Source: an uncultured Desulfobacterales bacterium
GTDB taxonomy: Bacteria > Desulfobacterota > Desulfobacteria > Desulfobacterales > JAFDCJ01
Length of the DNA: 9,485 bases
Direction of reading: 5' to 3'
NCBI GenBank assembly: GCA_945787595.1
Contig: CALZJV010000215.1
Span: 1 to 9,485 of the forward strand
In this document: positions 1-6,198 of the stretch, piece after piece
Numbering within the stretch: position 1 is the first letter of the stretch
Layout: the number at the start of each line of letters is the position of its first letter
Translations under genes and position numbers: made by a program
Notes under the pieces: generated by a model
The model's database searches: none
What the model saw: the letters and a program-made list of their open reading frames with translations, nothing else
Told to the model about the DNA's origin: nothing

Positions 1-10
1 TCCGAGCATG

Positions 11-94
11 GGTTTCAGGTGTCGGGTGTCAGGTTTCAGGCTGGCTCTCGCTTTTTCCCTACTGACACCTGAAACCTGACACCTGAAACCTGAG
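11..94. repeat. Period-7 inverted repeat (TTTCAGG/TGTCAGG family)
   Basis: The left arm (13-40) is heptamers TTTCAGG, TGTCGGG, TGTCAGG, TTTCAGG. The right arm (about 63-93) is TGACACC, TGAAACC, TGACACC, TGAAACC, the inverse in phase. The spacer is about 22 bp. It lies downstream of the peroxiredoxin gene; the rest of 95-280 holds nothing recognisable. Confidence 0.8.
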
Positions 95-280
95 TGCCAG
101 TGTCCAATTTTCATGCAATCCCACGACAATTAGGCTGTCACAGCCATTTTTCCAAGCTTAATGACGAGGTCTGAAATATAAACGCAGATTTGCCCTAAAC
201 AAGATCATGAAGAATCTAGGACGAAGGCGGATCAACGAGGAGCCCGGCTGCAAATGTGTGGACTCCTCTCTCAATTCAGA

Positions 281-880
281 TCATAGTTTATCTGTGTGTT
301 TTGACAAAAACTCCGCCACACCTTCCGTGGTGGGCTTCATCCCTGTTTCGCCTTTATTCCATCCTGCCGGGCAGACTTCCCCGTACTGCTCAGTAAACTG
401 CAATGCATCGACAATGCGAACCATCTCATCGACATTGCGTCCTAATGGAAGATTATTTACAACCTGGTGTTGCACGACACCCTGTTGATTGATGAGGAAA
501 GAAGCCCTCATCGCCACGCCGTCCGGATGTTCAATCCCATAGGCTTTTGTAATCTCGTGCTTTACATCAGCTACCATCGGGAAATCTACCGCCCCGATTC
601 CGCCGTCATTAATGGCGGTGCTGCGCCAGGCAAAATGGGTAAATTGAGAATCAATGGACACGCCTACGACCTCAACATTGCGACCTTTGAAATGCTCCAT
701 ACGCTTATTATGGGCAATAATCTCCGTTGGGCACACAAACGTGAAATCCAACGGCCAGAAAAACAATACCACATATCTCCCTCTCAAATCCGAGAGTTTG
801 AAATCATCTTTAATGATGCCGTCCGGCATGACGGCCGGCGCTACAAAATCCGGTGCTTCTTTAGCTACTAATACGCTCAT
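281..880 (-). CDS. Typical 2-Cys peroxiredoxin (AhpC/Prx1 family)
   Basis: A 199-residue cytosolic thiol peroxidase of the AhpC/TSA type, which reduces H2O2 and organic hydroperoxides. The peroxidatic cysteine is C50 in DFTFVCPTEI, the conserved active-site arginine is R125 in MRASFLI, and the resolving cysteine is C170 in EVCPAGW, so it should form intersubunit disulfides. A GGIG motif (93-96) is present, but the C-terminal YF motif of peroxide-sensitive eukaryotic enzymes is not evident, suggesting a robust bacterial form. Length is normal for the family. The ATG at 880 is preceded by AAAGGAA about 8 nt upstream, which supports this start. It stands alone: AlaX ends 379 bp upstream, and a promoter-like sequence with an AT-rich palindrome lies 61-90 bp before the start. 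No AhpF or thioredoxin partner is in the window, so the reductant is unknown. Confidence 0.97.
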   Translation of the reverse strand: MSVLVAKEAPDFVAPAVMPDGIIKDDFKLSDLRGRYVVLFFWPLDFTFVCPTEIIAHNKRMEHFKGRNVEVVGVSIDSQFTHFAWRSTAINDGGIGAVDFPMVADVKHEITKAYGIEHPDGVAMRASFLINQQGVVQHQVVNNLPLGRNVDEMVRIVDALQFTEQYGEVCPAGWNKGETGMKPTTEGVAEFLSKHTDKL

Positions 881-940
881 TGGTTAATTCCTTTCTGAAA
901 TAAGGTTACAATCTATTTTCTAACAGCTGGGAAATGTCTA

Positions 941-970
941 TTAATATGATTATTAAATCGGATTTTTCAA
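941..970 (-). promoter_or_regulatory. Putative peroxiredoxin promoter with overlapping palindrome
   Basis: On the minus strand TTGAAA (970-965) is followed after 18 nt by TATTAA (946-941). TTAATA-TGAT-TATTAA (941-956) overlaps the -10 as an AT-rich palindrome 61 bp before the start codon. That placement suits a repressor of peroxide response, and AT-rich palindromes are typical of the PerR/Fur family, but the spacing is not the canonical PerR box. Tentative. Confidence 0.4.
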
Positions 971-1080
971 GAGGGCTGGCATGATGTGAAGCAGCGATAA
1001 GGGGGTTTTGCCTGGGTCATTGGCGATCATGCTTTCTTTCGCATTGTTACTTTTAAAAAGTGATCCCACATATACTCTCC

Positions 1081-1199
1081 GGAAATTTTGGATTTTGGAT
1101 TTTAGAATTTGGAGTTAGGGTCGCCGCCGCTGGATCAATTTAATAAAATGATAGAGCAAAGCGAAACAACAAATCCGCAATCCGCAATCCAAAATTTCC
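1081..1199. repeat. Period-7 inverted repeat (AATCCGC/TTGGATT family)
   Basis: GGAAATTTTGGATT (1081-1094) is a perfect 14-bp inverse of AATCCAAAATTTCC (1186-1199). The left arm is heptamers TTGGATT, TTGGATT, TTAGAAT; the right arm is AATCCGC, AATCCGC, AATCCAA. An AGAGCAAAGCGA module (1153-1164) precedes the right arm, like the one at 6141-6152. Confidence 0.8.
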
Positions 1200-1259
1200 C
1201 CCAAAAGCTGATTCCAATAAATTGTAGAAATTCTTATATTATAATTAAGTATCGTTATT

Positions 1260-1694
1260 TTATCTGAGTTTAAATCGGATTCTTATTACACCCTCATCAA
1301 AACTGGCGGATGTGATCTGAAATCCTAAGATTTCACCGGTGGATTTGACATGGGGCCCGATACAGGGGCAGGCATCATAGTCCCCGATTTGAACGATTCG
1401 GATGGTGTCACCCGTATCGCCGGGCAATTTATCGGTATTATAATTGTCCAGTGCCTCTGACTTGGATATACATTTTTCGCAAACCGGCAGATCCATGCCA
1501 ATGATCCGGTTGACCTGGGTCTGAATTTCTTGGAGTTCCTTTTGGGATAGCGGCCGGTCGAAACGATAGTCGCATTTGGATTTTTTCTTTTCGATGTGGG
1601 CATTGAAGCATCGGCCGCAATTGAACATTCTGTCCATGGTCTGGTTGAGAATATGTTCGGCCGAATGCATGCGCGGGTTTATGCTTTTTTTCAT
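1260..1694 (-). CDS. AlaX-like alanyl-tRNA editing domain protein (free-standing)
   Basis: A 144-residue protein resembling the editing domain of alanyl-tRNA synthetase and the AlaX family, which hydrolyse mischarged Ser- or Gly-tRNA(Ala) in the cytoplasm. The metal-binding pattern is visible: HxxxH in MHSAEHIL (H10, H14) and CxxxH in CIGPHV (C111, H115). This matches the family's HxxxH...CxxxH zinc site, with IGP replacing the usual GGT. There is no synthetase catalytic core. Extra cysteines are unusual: CGRC (26-29), C41 and CEKC (72-75) could form a second metal site. An upstream in-frame ATG at 1745 would add 17 residues, but that stretch is read through an intergenic inverted repeat (1713-1800), so the ATG at 1694 is preferred. 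No clear Shine-Dalgarno precedes either. It could be a divergent relative with another tRNA specificity. Confidence 0.82.
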   Translation of the reverse strand: MKKSINPRMHSAEHILNQTMDRMFNCGRCFNAHIEKKKSKCDYRFDRPLSQKELQEIQTQVNRIIGMDLPVCEKCISKSEALDNYNTDKLPGDTGDTIRIVQIGDYDACPCIGPHVKSTGEILGFQITSASFDEGVIRIRFKLR

Positions 1695-1712
1695 TGTATC
1701 ATACTGTTTTCG

Positions 1713-1800
1713 TAATATTTTAGCCACCAAGTCACGAAGGCACAAAAAAAGATATAAAGCTTAACCTTTGTGTCTTAGTGCCTTAGTGGCTGAATTATTA
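1713..1800. repeat. Period-8 inverted repeat (GnCACnAA family)
   Basis: The left arm holds octamers GCCACCAA, GTCACGAA, GGCACAAA (1723-1746) and the right arm TTTGTGTC, TTAGTGCC, TTAGTGGC (1767-1790). They are inverse to each other and continue outward as TAATATTTTA against TGAATTATTA. A 20-bp spacer separates the arms. It lies between the radical SAM stop and the AlaX start. Confidence 0.8.
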
Positions 1801-1836
1801 GCCGTTATTCCTATTTATGGTAAATGGATGCGCTTC

Positions 1837-3462
1837 TTACTGTGAGCCCTTAAGATCGATGGTGGCTAAACCTGTCAAAAACGCATGGGTCAGCTTCTGC
1901 GAAATAAGATGATCAAAAACATCCCCTTGCGGTGTCACACCTCTTATTTTACCGTCATGTAAGAAGTTTGATAGAAGCCGCTTGCTCGTCTCCATCCGGT
2001 CAGCGGGATTTTGTATTCGGATCTCAGCTGGAGTTGCATCCTTTGCAATCCATTCTCCCGAATCTATAAGTGATTTCATGAAATTGAGGATTCGAGCCAA
2101 CCTGAGCAGGGTAACGGCCTCTTTCCTGCCGGTTGTGTGGGCTATCGGCAGAGCGCTCGACCGCATGCAGCAGAAATGATCGGGCAGAATGCCCAGATTT
2201 TTGCACAAATCGAAATCTTTGCTGCCCGGTGCCGGATAAAAGATAGATACAGCGGCCAGCACTCGCCGTTGAGCCAGATACAGAAGATCCAAAATCGAAT
2301 CTTCAGCAGCTTGATGAGGCGCTGCGCAGATCACATATCCCACGGCGTTTAGGCCGCAATCCTCGGCTAGTTTCAATGCCCGGTCAAATGCCGCGCGAAC
2401 ATCGGAACGGTTAAACCGTTTGAGCTGTTTTGTTGAAGCCGAGCCCAGTGAGAGGTTCAGGGTCCTGAACCCAGCGGCCTGCATGGCACGGATTACTTCC
2501 TCATCAAGCGACGGTGGGTAAAGCCCGTTCATGGCCCTAAGCTCCAGTCCGTTTCTGCTGAAGCGTCGTTTAATTTCACCCAGAAGTTTTAAAAACCAGC
2601 GGCGATCCAGGGACAGGTTCTCATCCTCGAAGTCAATAAATCCGGCATCATATTGATCAACACCGCGCTGGATTTCATCAATCACGGTATCGACGCTTCT
2701 CTTGCGGTAATTAAGATAAGAATGTGCGCCCACAGAGCAATAGCTGCATTTCATCGGACACCCGCGACCGGCAACGATGACCATGGCGGCGCGTTCTTTA
2801 CGGCGGTAGAATCGCTGATTGAGAAGGTCCGCGGCCGGCAATGGATGGTCGTCGGGATGTTCCATCCGTGCCGGTGGATTGATGTGAATGGCGCCGTTTT
2901 TGCGCCTGAAGACAAGACCGGGGATAGTATTATACACCCCTCCTTGCGATATCGCTTCCGCCAGCAGGTGCAAGGAGACTTCACCCTCTCCGCGGATAGC
3001 GAAATCCACTGCCTCGGATTCCATCACCGACTGCGGCATGGCGCTGGGATGATGGCCGCCGACAACAATCTTGCAGTCCGGGTGACAGGTCTTGACGGTC
3101 TCGGCTGTTTTAAGCGCTTCCTGCAGGTACGGTGTAAATAAAGACGAGATCCCGACCAAAAACGCCCCGGATTCTTTGGCCATTTTGCCGATGTGCTCAA
3201 AGCTATAGCCATAGTGCCGGTATTGGTGAAACAGTCCAAAGGCGGATCTGTCCGGCCGCCCGTAATATTTACGCAAATAATCCATTTGCGGGGGAAGATC
3301 GCAAGCCCGCGATTTCGCGGTAGCCAGTGCATCCAGGATCTTTACCGAAAAACCGCTTTTTATCAATGCCGGGGCAATACAGGCCAAACCATACGGAATG
3401 GTCCGTTTGGCTGTGAGATAAAAATCTCTGATCGGTGGCTGGATGAGAAGTATGTCAGGCAT
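1837..3462 (-). CDS. B12-binding-domain radical SAM protein, function unknown
   Basis: A 541-residue member of the cobalamin-binding radical SAM superfamily. The N-terminal half looks like a B12-binding fold: MPDILLIQPP at the start, VGISSLFTPY near 103-112, and GGHHPSAMP (135-143) followed by IRGEGE (156-161), all typical of these enzymes. The DxHxxG motif for base-off/His-on cobalamin is not visible. The radical SAM core has the 4Fe-4S signature CPMKCSYC (C235, C239, C242), which binds AdoMet and generates the 5'-deoxyadenosyl radical. The remaining roughly 220 residues, including the FYPAPGS stretch (408-414), suggest no specific substrate. An ATG at 3516 would add 18 residues encoded by an intergenic heptamer repeat, so the start at 3462 is preferred; no good Shine-Dalgarno is seen. 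No biosynthetic partner is adjacent, so the reaction (methylation, cyclisation or other) cannot be assigned. Confidence 0.9.
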   Translation of the reverse strand: MPDILLIQPPIRDFYLTAKRTIPYGLACIAPALIKSGFSVKILDALATAKSRACDLPPQMDYLRKYYGRPDRSAFGLFHQYRHYGYSFEHIGKMAKESGAFLVGISSLFTPYLQEALKTAETVKTCHPDCKIVVGGHHPSAMPQSVMESEAVDFAIRGEGEVSLHLLAEAISQGGVYNTIPGLVFRRKNGAIHINPPARMEHPDDHPLPAADLLNQRFYRRKERAAMVIVAGRGCPMKCSYCSVGAHSYLNYRKRSVDTVIDEIQRGVDQYDAGFIDFEDENLSLDRRWFLKLLGEIKRRFSRNGLELRAMNGLYPPSLDEEVIRAMQAAGFRTLNLSLGSASTKQLKRFNRSDVRAAFDRALKLAEDCGLNAVGYVICAAPHQAAEDSILDLLYLAQRRVLAAVSIFYPAPGSKDFDLCKNLGILPDHFCCMRSSALPIAHTTGRKEAVTLLRLARILNFMKSLIDSGEWIAKDATPAEIRIQNPADRMETSKRLLSNFLHDGKIRGVTPQGDVFDHLISQKLTHAFLTGLATIDLKGSQ

Positions 3463-3474
3463 ATTATAGGGAAT

Positions 3475-3502
3475 GAATATTGTCGATTGAAGATTGAATA
3501 TT
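3475..3502. repeat. Single-arm GATTGAA heptamer repeat
   Basis: GATTGAA occurs twice in tandem (3485-3491, 3492-3498), flanked by AATATT on both sides. It matches the outer left arm of the nested repeat near 5910-5940. It occupies the region that an upstream start of the radical SAM gene would translate. Confidence 0.6.
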
Positions 3503-3626
3503 GGTGTTTTTTGCACTTTTTTGCGGCCATATCAAGATTCAATAGAAAATATTCAGTTTTCGTATTTGTTCCGGGGTTAACTGCGTTCTTTGCGCCTTTA
3601 ATGAGCGGAGCGAATGGGCGGTGAAA

Positions 3627-4760
3627 TCAACCCTCTGAATACGTACCACTTTTCGATTTCGCTGCAAATTTCTTCAATTCTGGAAAAAACTTATGGTTGG
3701 CCTTGGGAAACGGATATTGATTGAGATTGTCAATCTTTATCCAGCGATGATCGACGGGACCGTTTAGCTTCACTCGGCCGGAAATGAATGAGCAGGTAAA
3801 AACATCCATTACGATTTTAAAATGCGTGTAGGCGTGTTTAATTCGGTCCAAATGCGTATCGACCTCCACCGAAAGATTTGTCTCCTCCTTAATTTCCCTG
3901 ATGCAGGCGTCTTTGGCTTTTTCATTGTTTCGGATCTTTCCTCCCGGAAACTCCCACAGGCCTCCCAGCAATCCTTCCGATTTTCGCCGGGTGATTAAAA
4001 CTTTTCCATTTTTAAAAACCACCCCCACCGCGATGTTAAACTGCGGCACTGGGGATCTTTTCAGCTTTTTGGGATACTCGCCAACCCGGTGGGTTCCATA
4101 GGCCAAACACATCCCTTGAATCGGGCATGCGTTGCAAAGCGGCTGTTGCGGTTTGCACACCATGGCGCCGAGTTCCATCATGGCCTGGTTAAAGGTACCC
4201 GGATCTTGAGGGGACAGCAGCCGGCTTGCGGCCTCTTTAAAAATTTTGATCGATGTTGATTTGTTAACGGGCTCTTGCACTAAAAGCAATCGCGCCAGCA
4301 CACGTTTGACATTGCCGTCTACGACCGGGTAGGGCTTATTAAAGGCAATGCTCAAGACAGCGGCGGCAATGTAATCTCCGACGCCGGGCAATTTTCGAAA
4401 ATCTTCCCAGCCCTCGGGCAGCATGCCATGGTGATGAGTTATAATTGTACCGGCTGCCCGGTGCAGATTGCGGGCGCGGGCATAGTATCCCAGGCCTTCC
4501 CAAACTTTTAAAACATCCTGCAAATCGGCCCGGGCCAGGCGTTCGAGACTTGCAAAGCGTTTTAAAAATATATGGTAGTAAGGCAGAACCGTTTTAACCT
4601 GGGTCTGCTGCAACATGACTTCGGAAACCCAGATGTGGTAAGGATTGGTTGTCTTTCTCCAGGGCAGGTCCCGATGGTTTGCCATATACCAGCTAATCAG
4701 CGATTTGCGTAGAGATTTGATTTCGGTTATTGATGATTCTGCTAAAAACAATGGTGTCAA
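3627..4760 (-). CDS. mutY: A/G-specific adenine glycosylase MutY with C-terminal MutT-like Nudix domain
   Basis: Base-excision repair enzyme that removes adenine mispaired with 8-oxoguanine. Within 377 residues, the HhH-GPD domain (about 20-200) carries the catalytic E47 in WVSEVMLQQTQV, the helix-hairpin-helix LPGVGDYIAAA (124-134) and the catalytic D148 in VVDGNV. The 4Fe-4S loop follows as C202-x6-C209-x2-C212-x5-C218. The C-terminal domain (about 241-365) has a near-complete Nudix box: G274-x5-E280-x7-REIKEETNL (288-296), with N in place of the usual last G. Classical MutY C-terminal domains have lost this box, so hydrolysis of 8-oxo-dGTP by the same polypeptide is possible (inference). 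The start is uncertain: TTG at 4760 is the most upstream candidate, with another TTG at 4751, and no strong Shine-Dalgarno precedes either. The family core begins near residue 10-20. Confidence 0.95.
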   Translation of the reverse strand: MTPLFLAESSITEIKSLRKSLISWYMANHRDLPWRKTTNPYHIWVSEVMLQQTQVKTVLPYYHIFLKRFASLERLARADLQDVLKVWEGLGYYARARNLHRAAGTIITHHHGMLPEGWEDFRKLPGVGDYIAAAVLSIAFNKPYPVVDGNVKRVLARLLLVQEPVNKSTSIKIFKEAASRLLSPQDPGTFNQAMMELGAMVCKPQQPLCNACPIQGMCLAYGTHRVGEYPKKLKRSPVPQFNIAVGVVFKNGKVLITRRKSEGLLGGLWEFPGGKIRNNEKAKDACIREIKEETNLSVEVDTHLDRIKHAYTHFKIVMDVFTCSFISGRVKLNGPVDHRWIKIDNLNQYPFPKANHKFFPELKKFAAKSKSGTYSEG

Positions 4761-4804
4761 AGTTTCCGTCGGGGTTTGCCCTCGTATGAAACTACATTCA
4801 ATTA

Positions 4805-4869
4805 GACAGGATTTACAGGATTTTTTTTGTTAAGTATGGTGATATCCTGTCCATCCAGTTGATCCTGTC
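4805..4869. repeat. Period-9 inverted repeat (ACAGGATTT family)
   Basis: The left arm (4805-4822) is two nonamers of ACAGGATTT type. The right arm (4844-4869) is ATCCTGTCC, ATCCAGTTG, ATCCTGTC, the inverse in the same 9-nt phase. A T-tract (4821-4828) follows the left arm. It lies just upstream of mutY. Confidence 0.75.
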
Positions 4870-4913
4870 AGAAAAATAAAATTGCATTTCGTTAAGTTTC
4901 TTTTTCGTTACAA

Positions 4914-4955
4914 CTGGCCGCCCTCCATACAAGGCGGGTAAACTTTTCAGGCCAG
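4914..4955. repeat. Hairpin between mutY and the rhodanese-ferritin gene
   Basis: CTGGCC (4914-4919) and GGCCAG (4950-4955) are perfectly complementary, with an alternative CCGCC/GGCGG pairing (4918-4922 with 4933-4937). It lies about 50 bp downstream of the rhodanese-ferritin stop. There is no T-tract, so terminator function is doubtful. Confidence 0.4.
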
Positions 4956-5002
4956 CGGCGGTGCTTGTTTGGAGCTTTGGGGTTTGCGTGCGTTCAAGAC
5001 AT

Positions 5003-5833
5003 TCAGTTTTCCGGGCACCGATCAATGGCGCGGGTCAGGTCGCGCATATGGGCTTTTTCTGCCTGGGCAATGGACAGAAATGTTGATTGGGCTTCAGAAT
5101 TTTGGGAGCGTTCGGCCATCGTTCGGTACAGTTCAAAAGCCGAATATTCGATAGTCATGGCAAGGTCGATGACACCCGCACACCCGTTTTTTCGAACTGC
5201 ATCCAGATGGCGGCAGGTCTCTTCAAAATTATGGCCGCCTTCCAAAATTTCCCCTTCCAGACTCTGATATATCCGGTCAAAAGGCGGCGGGTTGTGCTGG
5301 AATTTCTTCCAGAACCGATAAATCAGCGTTGCATGGGCCTTTTCTGCGATAGAGACCTGATCCAGGATCAGACGAATGCGATCGTCGCTAAACGTGCCTA
5401 TGGCATATTGATAGAACCGCCAGGCGCCTTTTTCCAGATCCATGGCAGTGGCCAGCAGTTTTTCAAGCGTCTGATCCTTGTCGAATATTTTTACTTTTGG
5501 ATAACCCGACAAGGTTTTGCCTTCCCAGGCTTGCATACCACCCATCAAATGATAAACGGTCTTTGTACAAACCTCACCCTCACCGGCCAGGGAGGCAGCC
5601 CATTGGGAGCGCCCGCCGTTGGCGCAATAGAAAATCAGATCCCGATCTGAAGGCAGCGTGAACAGCTTGGTTTCAACCTCGGTAAGGGGCATGAATTTGG
5701 CCCCCGGAATATGCCCATCTTCGTATTCCGAGGCTTGACGCACATCGATTAGAAGGTAATTTTTTTCTTTGTGCGTCTGCATGTAATCTTTGAATTCAGT
5801 AGCCGTCAGTGTTTCAAATTCCAGGTTATCCAT
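5003..5833 (-). CDS. Rhodanese domain fused to a rubrerythrin-type ferritin-like diiron domain
   Basis: A 276-residue two-domain protein. Residues about 5-112 are a single rhodanese domain with LLIDVRQASEYEDGHIPGA (27-45) and the active-site loop starting at C70 in FYCANGGRS (C70 persulfide site, R75), then MGGMQAWEG (97-105). Residues about 120-270 form a ferritin-like four-helix bundle with spaced ligands: E134, E164xxH167 (AEKAH), E229 and E259xxH262 (AEKAH), a rubrerythrin-like diiron set. No rubredoxin CxxC knuckle is seen. Known roles of the parts are sulfane-sulfur transfer or binding and peroxide reduction or O2 handling. The combined role, perhaps persulfide or peroxide detoxification in an anaerobe, is inference. 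No membrane segment or signal peptide is evident. The ATG at 5833 lacks a strong Shine-Dalgarno but gives a normal rhodanese N-terminus. Flanking genes are 242 bp downstream and 365 bp upstream, so it is probably transcribed alone. Confidence 0.93.
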   Translation of the reverse strand: MDNLEFETLTATEFKDYMQTHKEKNYLLIDVRQASEYEDGHIPGAKFMPLTEVETKLFTLPSDRDLIFYCANGGRSQWAASLAGEGEVCTKTVYHLMGGMQAWEGKTLSGYPKVKIFDKDQTLEKLLATAMDLEKGAWRFYQYAIGTFSDDRIRLILDQVSIAEKAHATLIYRFWKKFQHNPPPFDRIYQSLEGEILEGGHNFEETCRHLDAVRKNGCAGVIDLAMTIEYSAFELYRTMAERSQNSEAQSTFLSIAQAEKAHMRDLTRAIDRCPEN

Positions 5834-6198
5834 AGCTGCAACTCGTCGTTATTTTTAGCGCATTTTGTGTCAAGTAAACTCTAGTGGGGGTTTTACAATA
5901 TTTTGTCGCGATTGAATATTTTCGATTGAAGATTGAATATTTCCGATTCGTTGATTGGTTGATTGATTAAGTGGTTGTAAACATGGATTTATCCCATACT
6001 TGCAAAATAATTGGACACTTCATGTTTCAACAATCGTAACACTCTGTAATTATGGCAATAATTTACCTAATCAACCATTCAACCAGTAAACTATTCAACC
6101 AGGTCTGTATTTAGGAATTCTGTCCATTTTTAAAAAGGACGGAGCGAAGCGACATCCACAAATCTTCAATCTTCAATCTTCAATCTTCAATTCCCAAT
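5834..6198. other. Gene-free gap between the SPATA20-like and rhodanese-ferritin genes
   Basis: 365 bp with no open frame worth calling. It is largely filled by the nested repeat at 5910-6191. The central spacer (5978-6068) carries the 11-mer AATTGGACACT (6009-6019), whose inverse AGTGTCCAATT occurs at 99-109. No clear terminator for the SPATA20-like gene was seen apart from the repeat arms themselves. Confidence 0.7.
5910..6191. repeat. Nested heptamer and octamer inverted repeats
   Basis: Two palindromes are nested. The outer left arm (5910-5947) is built of GATTGAA/TATTTTC heptamers and the outer right arm (6161-6191) of four TCTTCAA heptamers, complementary to GATTGAA. The inner left arm (5950-5977) has TTGATTGG-type octamers and the inner right arm (6069-6103) has TTCAACCA-type octamers, and each includes one divergent unit. 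A GTCC...TTTTTAAAAA...GGAC palindrome (6122-6140) and a GGAGCGAAGCGA module (6141-6152) precede the outer right arm. Confidence 0.75.

Larger units (their letters stand above)
881..1259. other. Gene-free gap upstream of the peroxiredoxin
   Basis: 379 bp without a gene. It contains the peroxiredoxin Shine-Dalgarno (about 888-895), a promoter-like pair with a palindrome (941-970), plain sequence to about 1080, then the heptamer inverted repeat (1081-1199) and an AT-rich tail before the AlaX stop. Confidence 0.7.

Noticed and set aside
238..270. GAGGAG...CTCCTC inverted repeat after the peroxiredoxin stop as a terminator
   Set aside because: The stem is only 6 bp, the loop is about 20 nt, and no T-tract follows on the minus strand.
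1081..1199. CRISPR array, considered because of regularly repeated short units
   Set aside because: Units are 7 nt, degenerate and contiguous, with no 20-40 bp spacers and no cas genes; the same applies to the other periodic repeats.
4813..5025. 70-residue minus-strand frame between the rhodanese-ferritin gene and mutY
   Set aside because: It is made from the period-9 inverted repeat and hairpin sequence, with no family resemblance.
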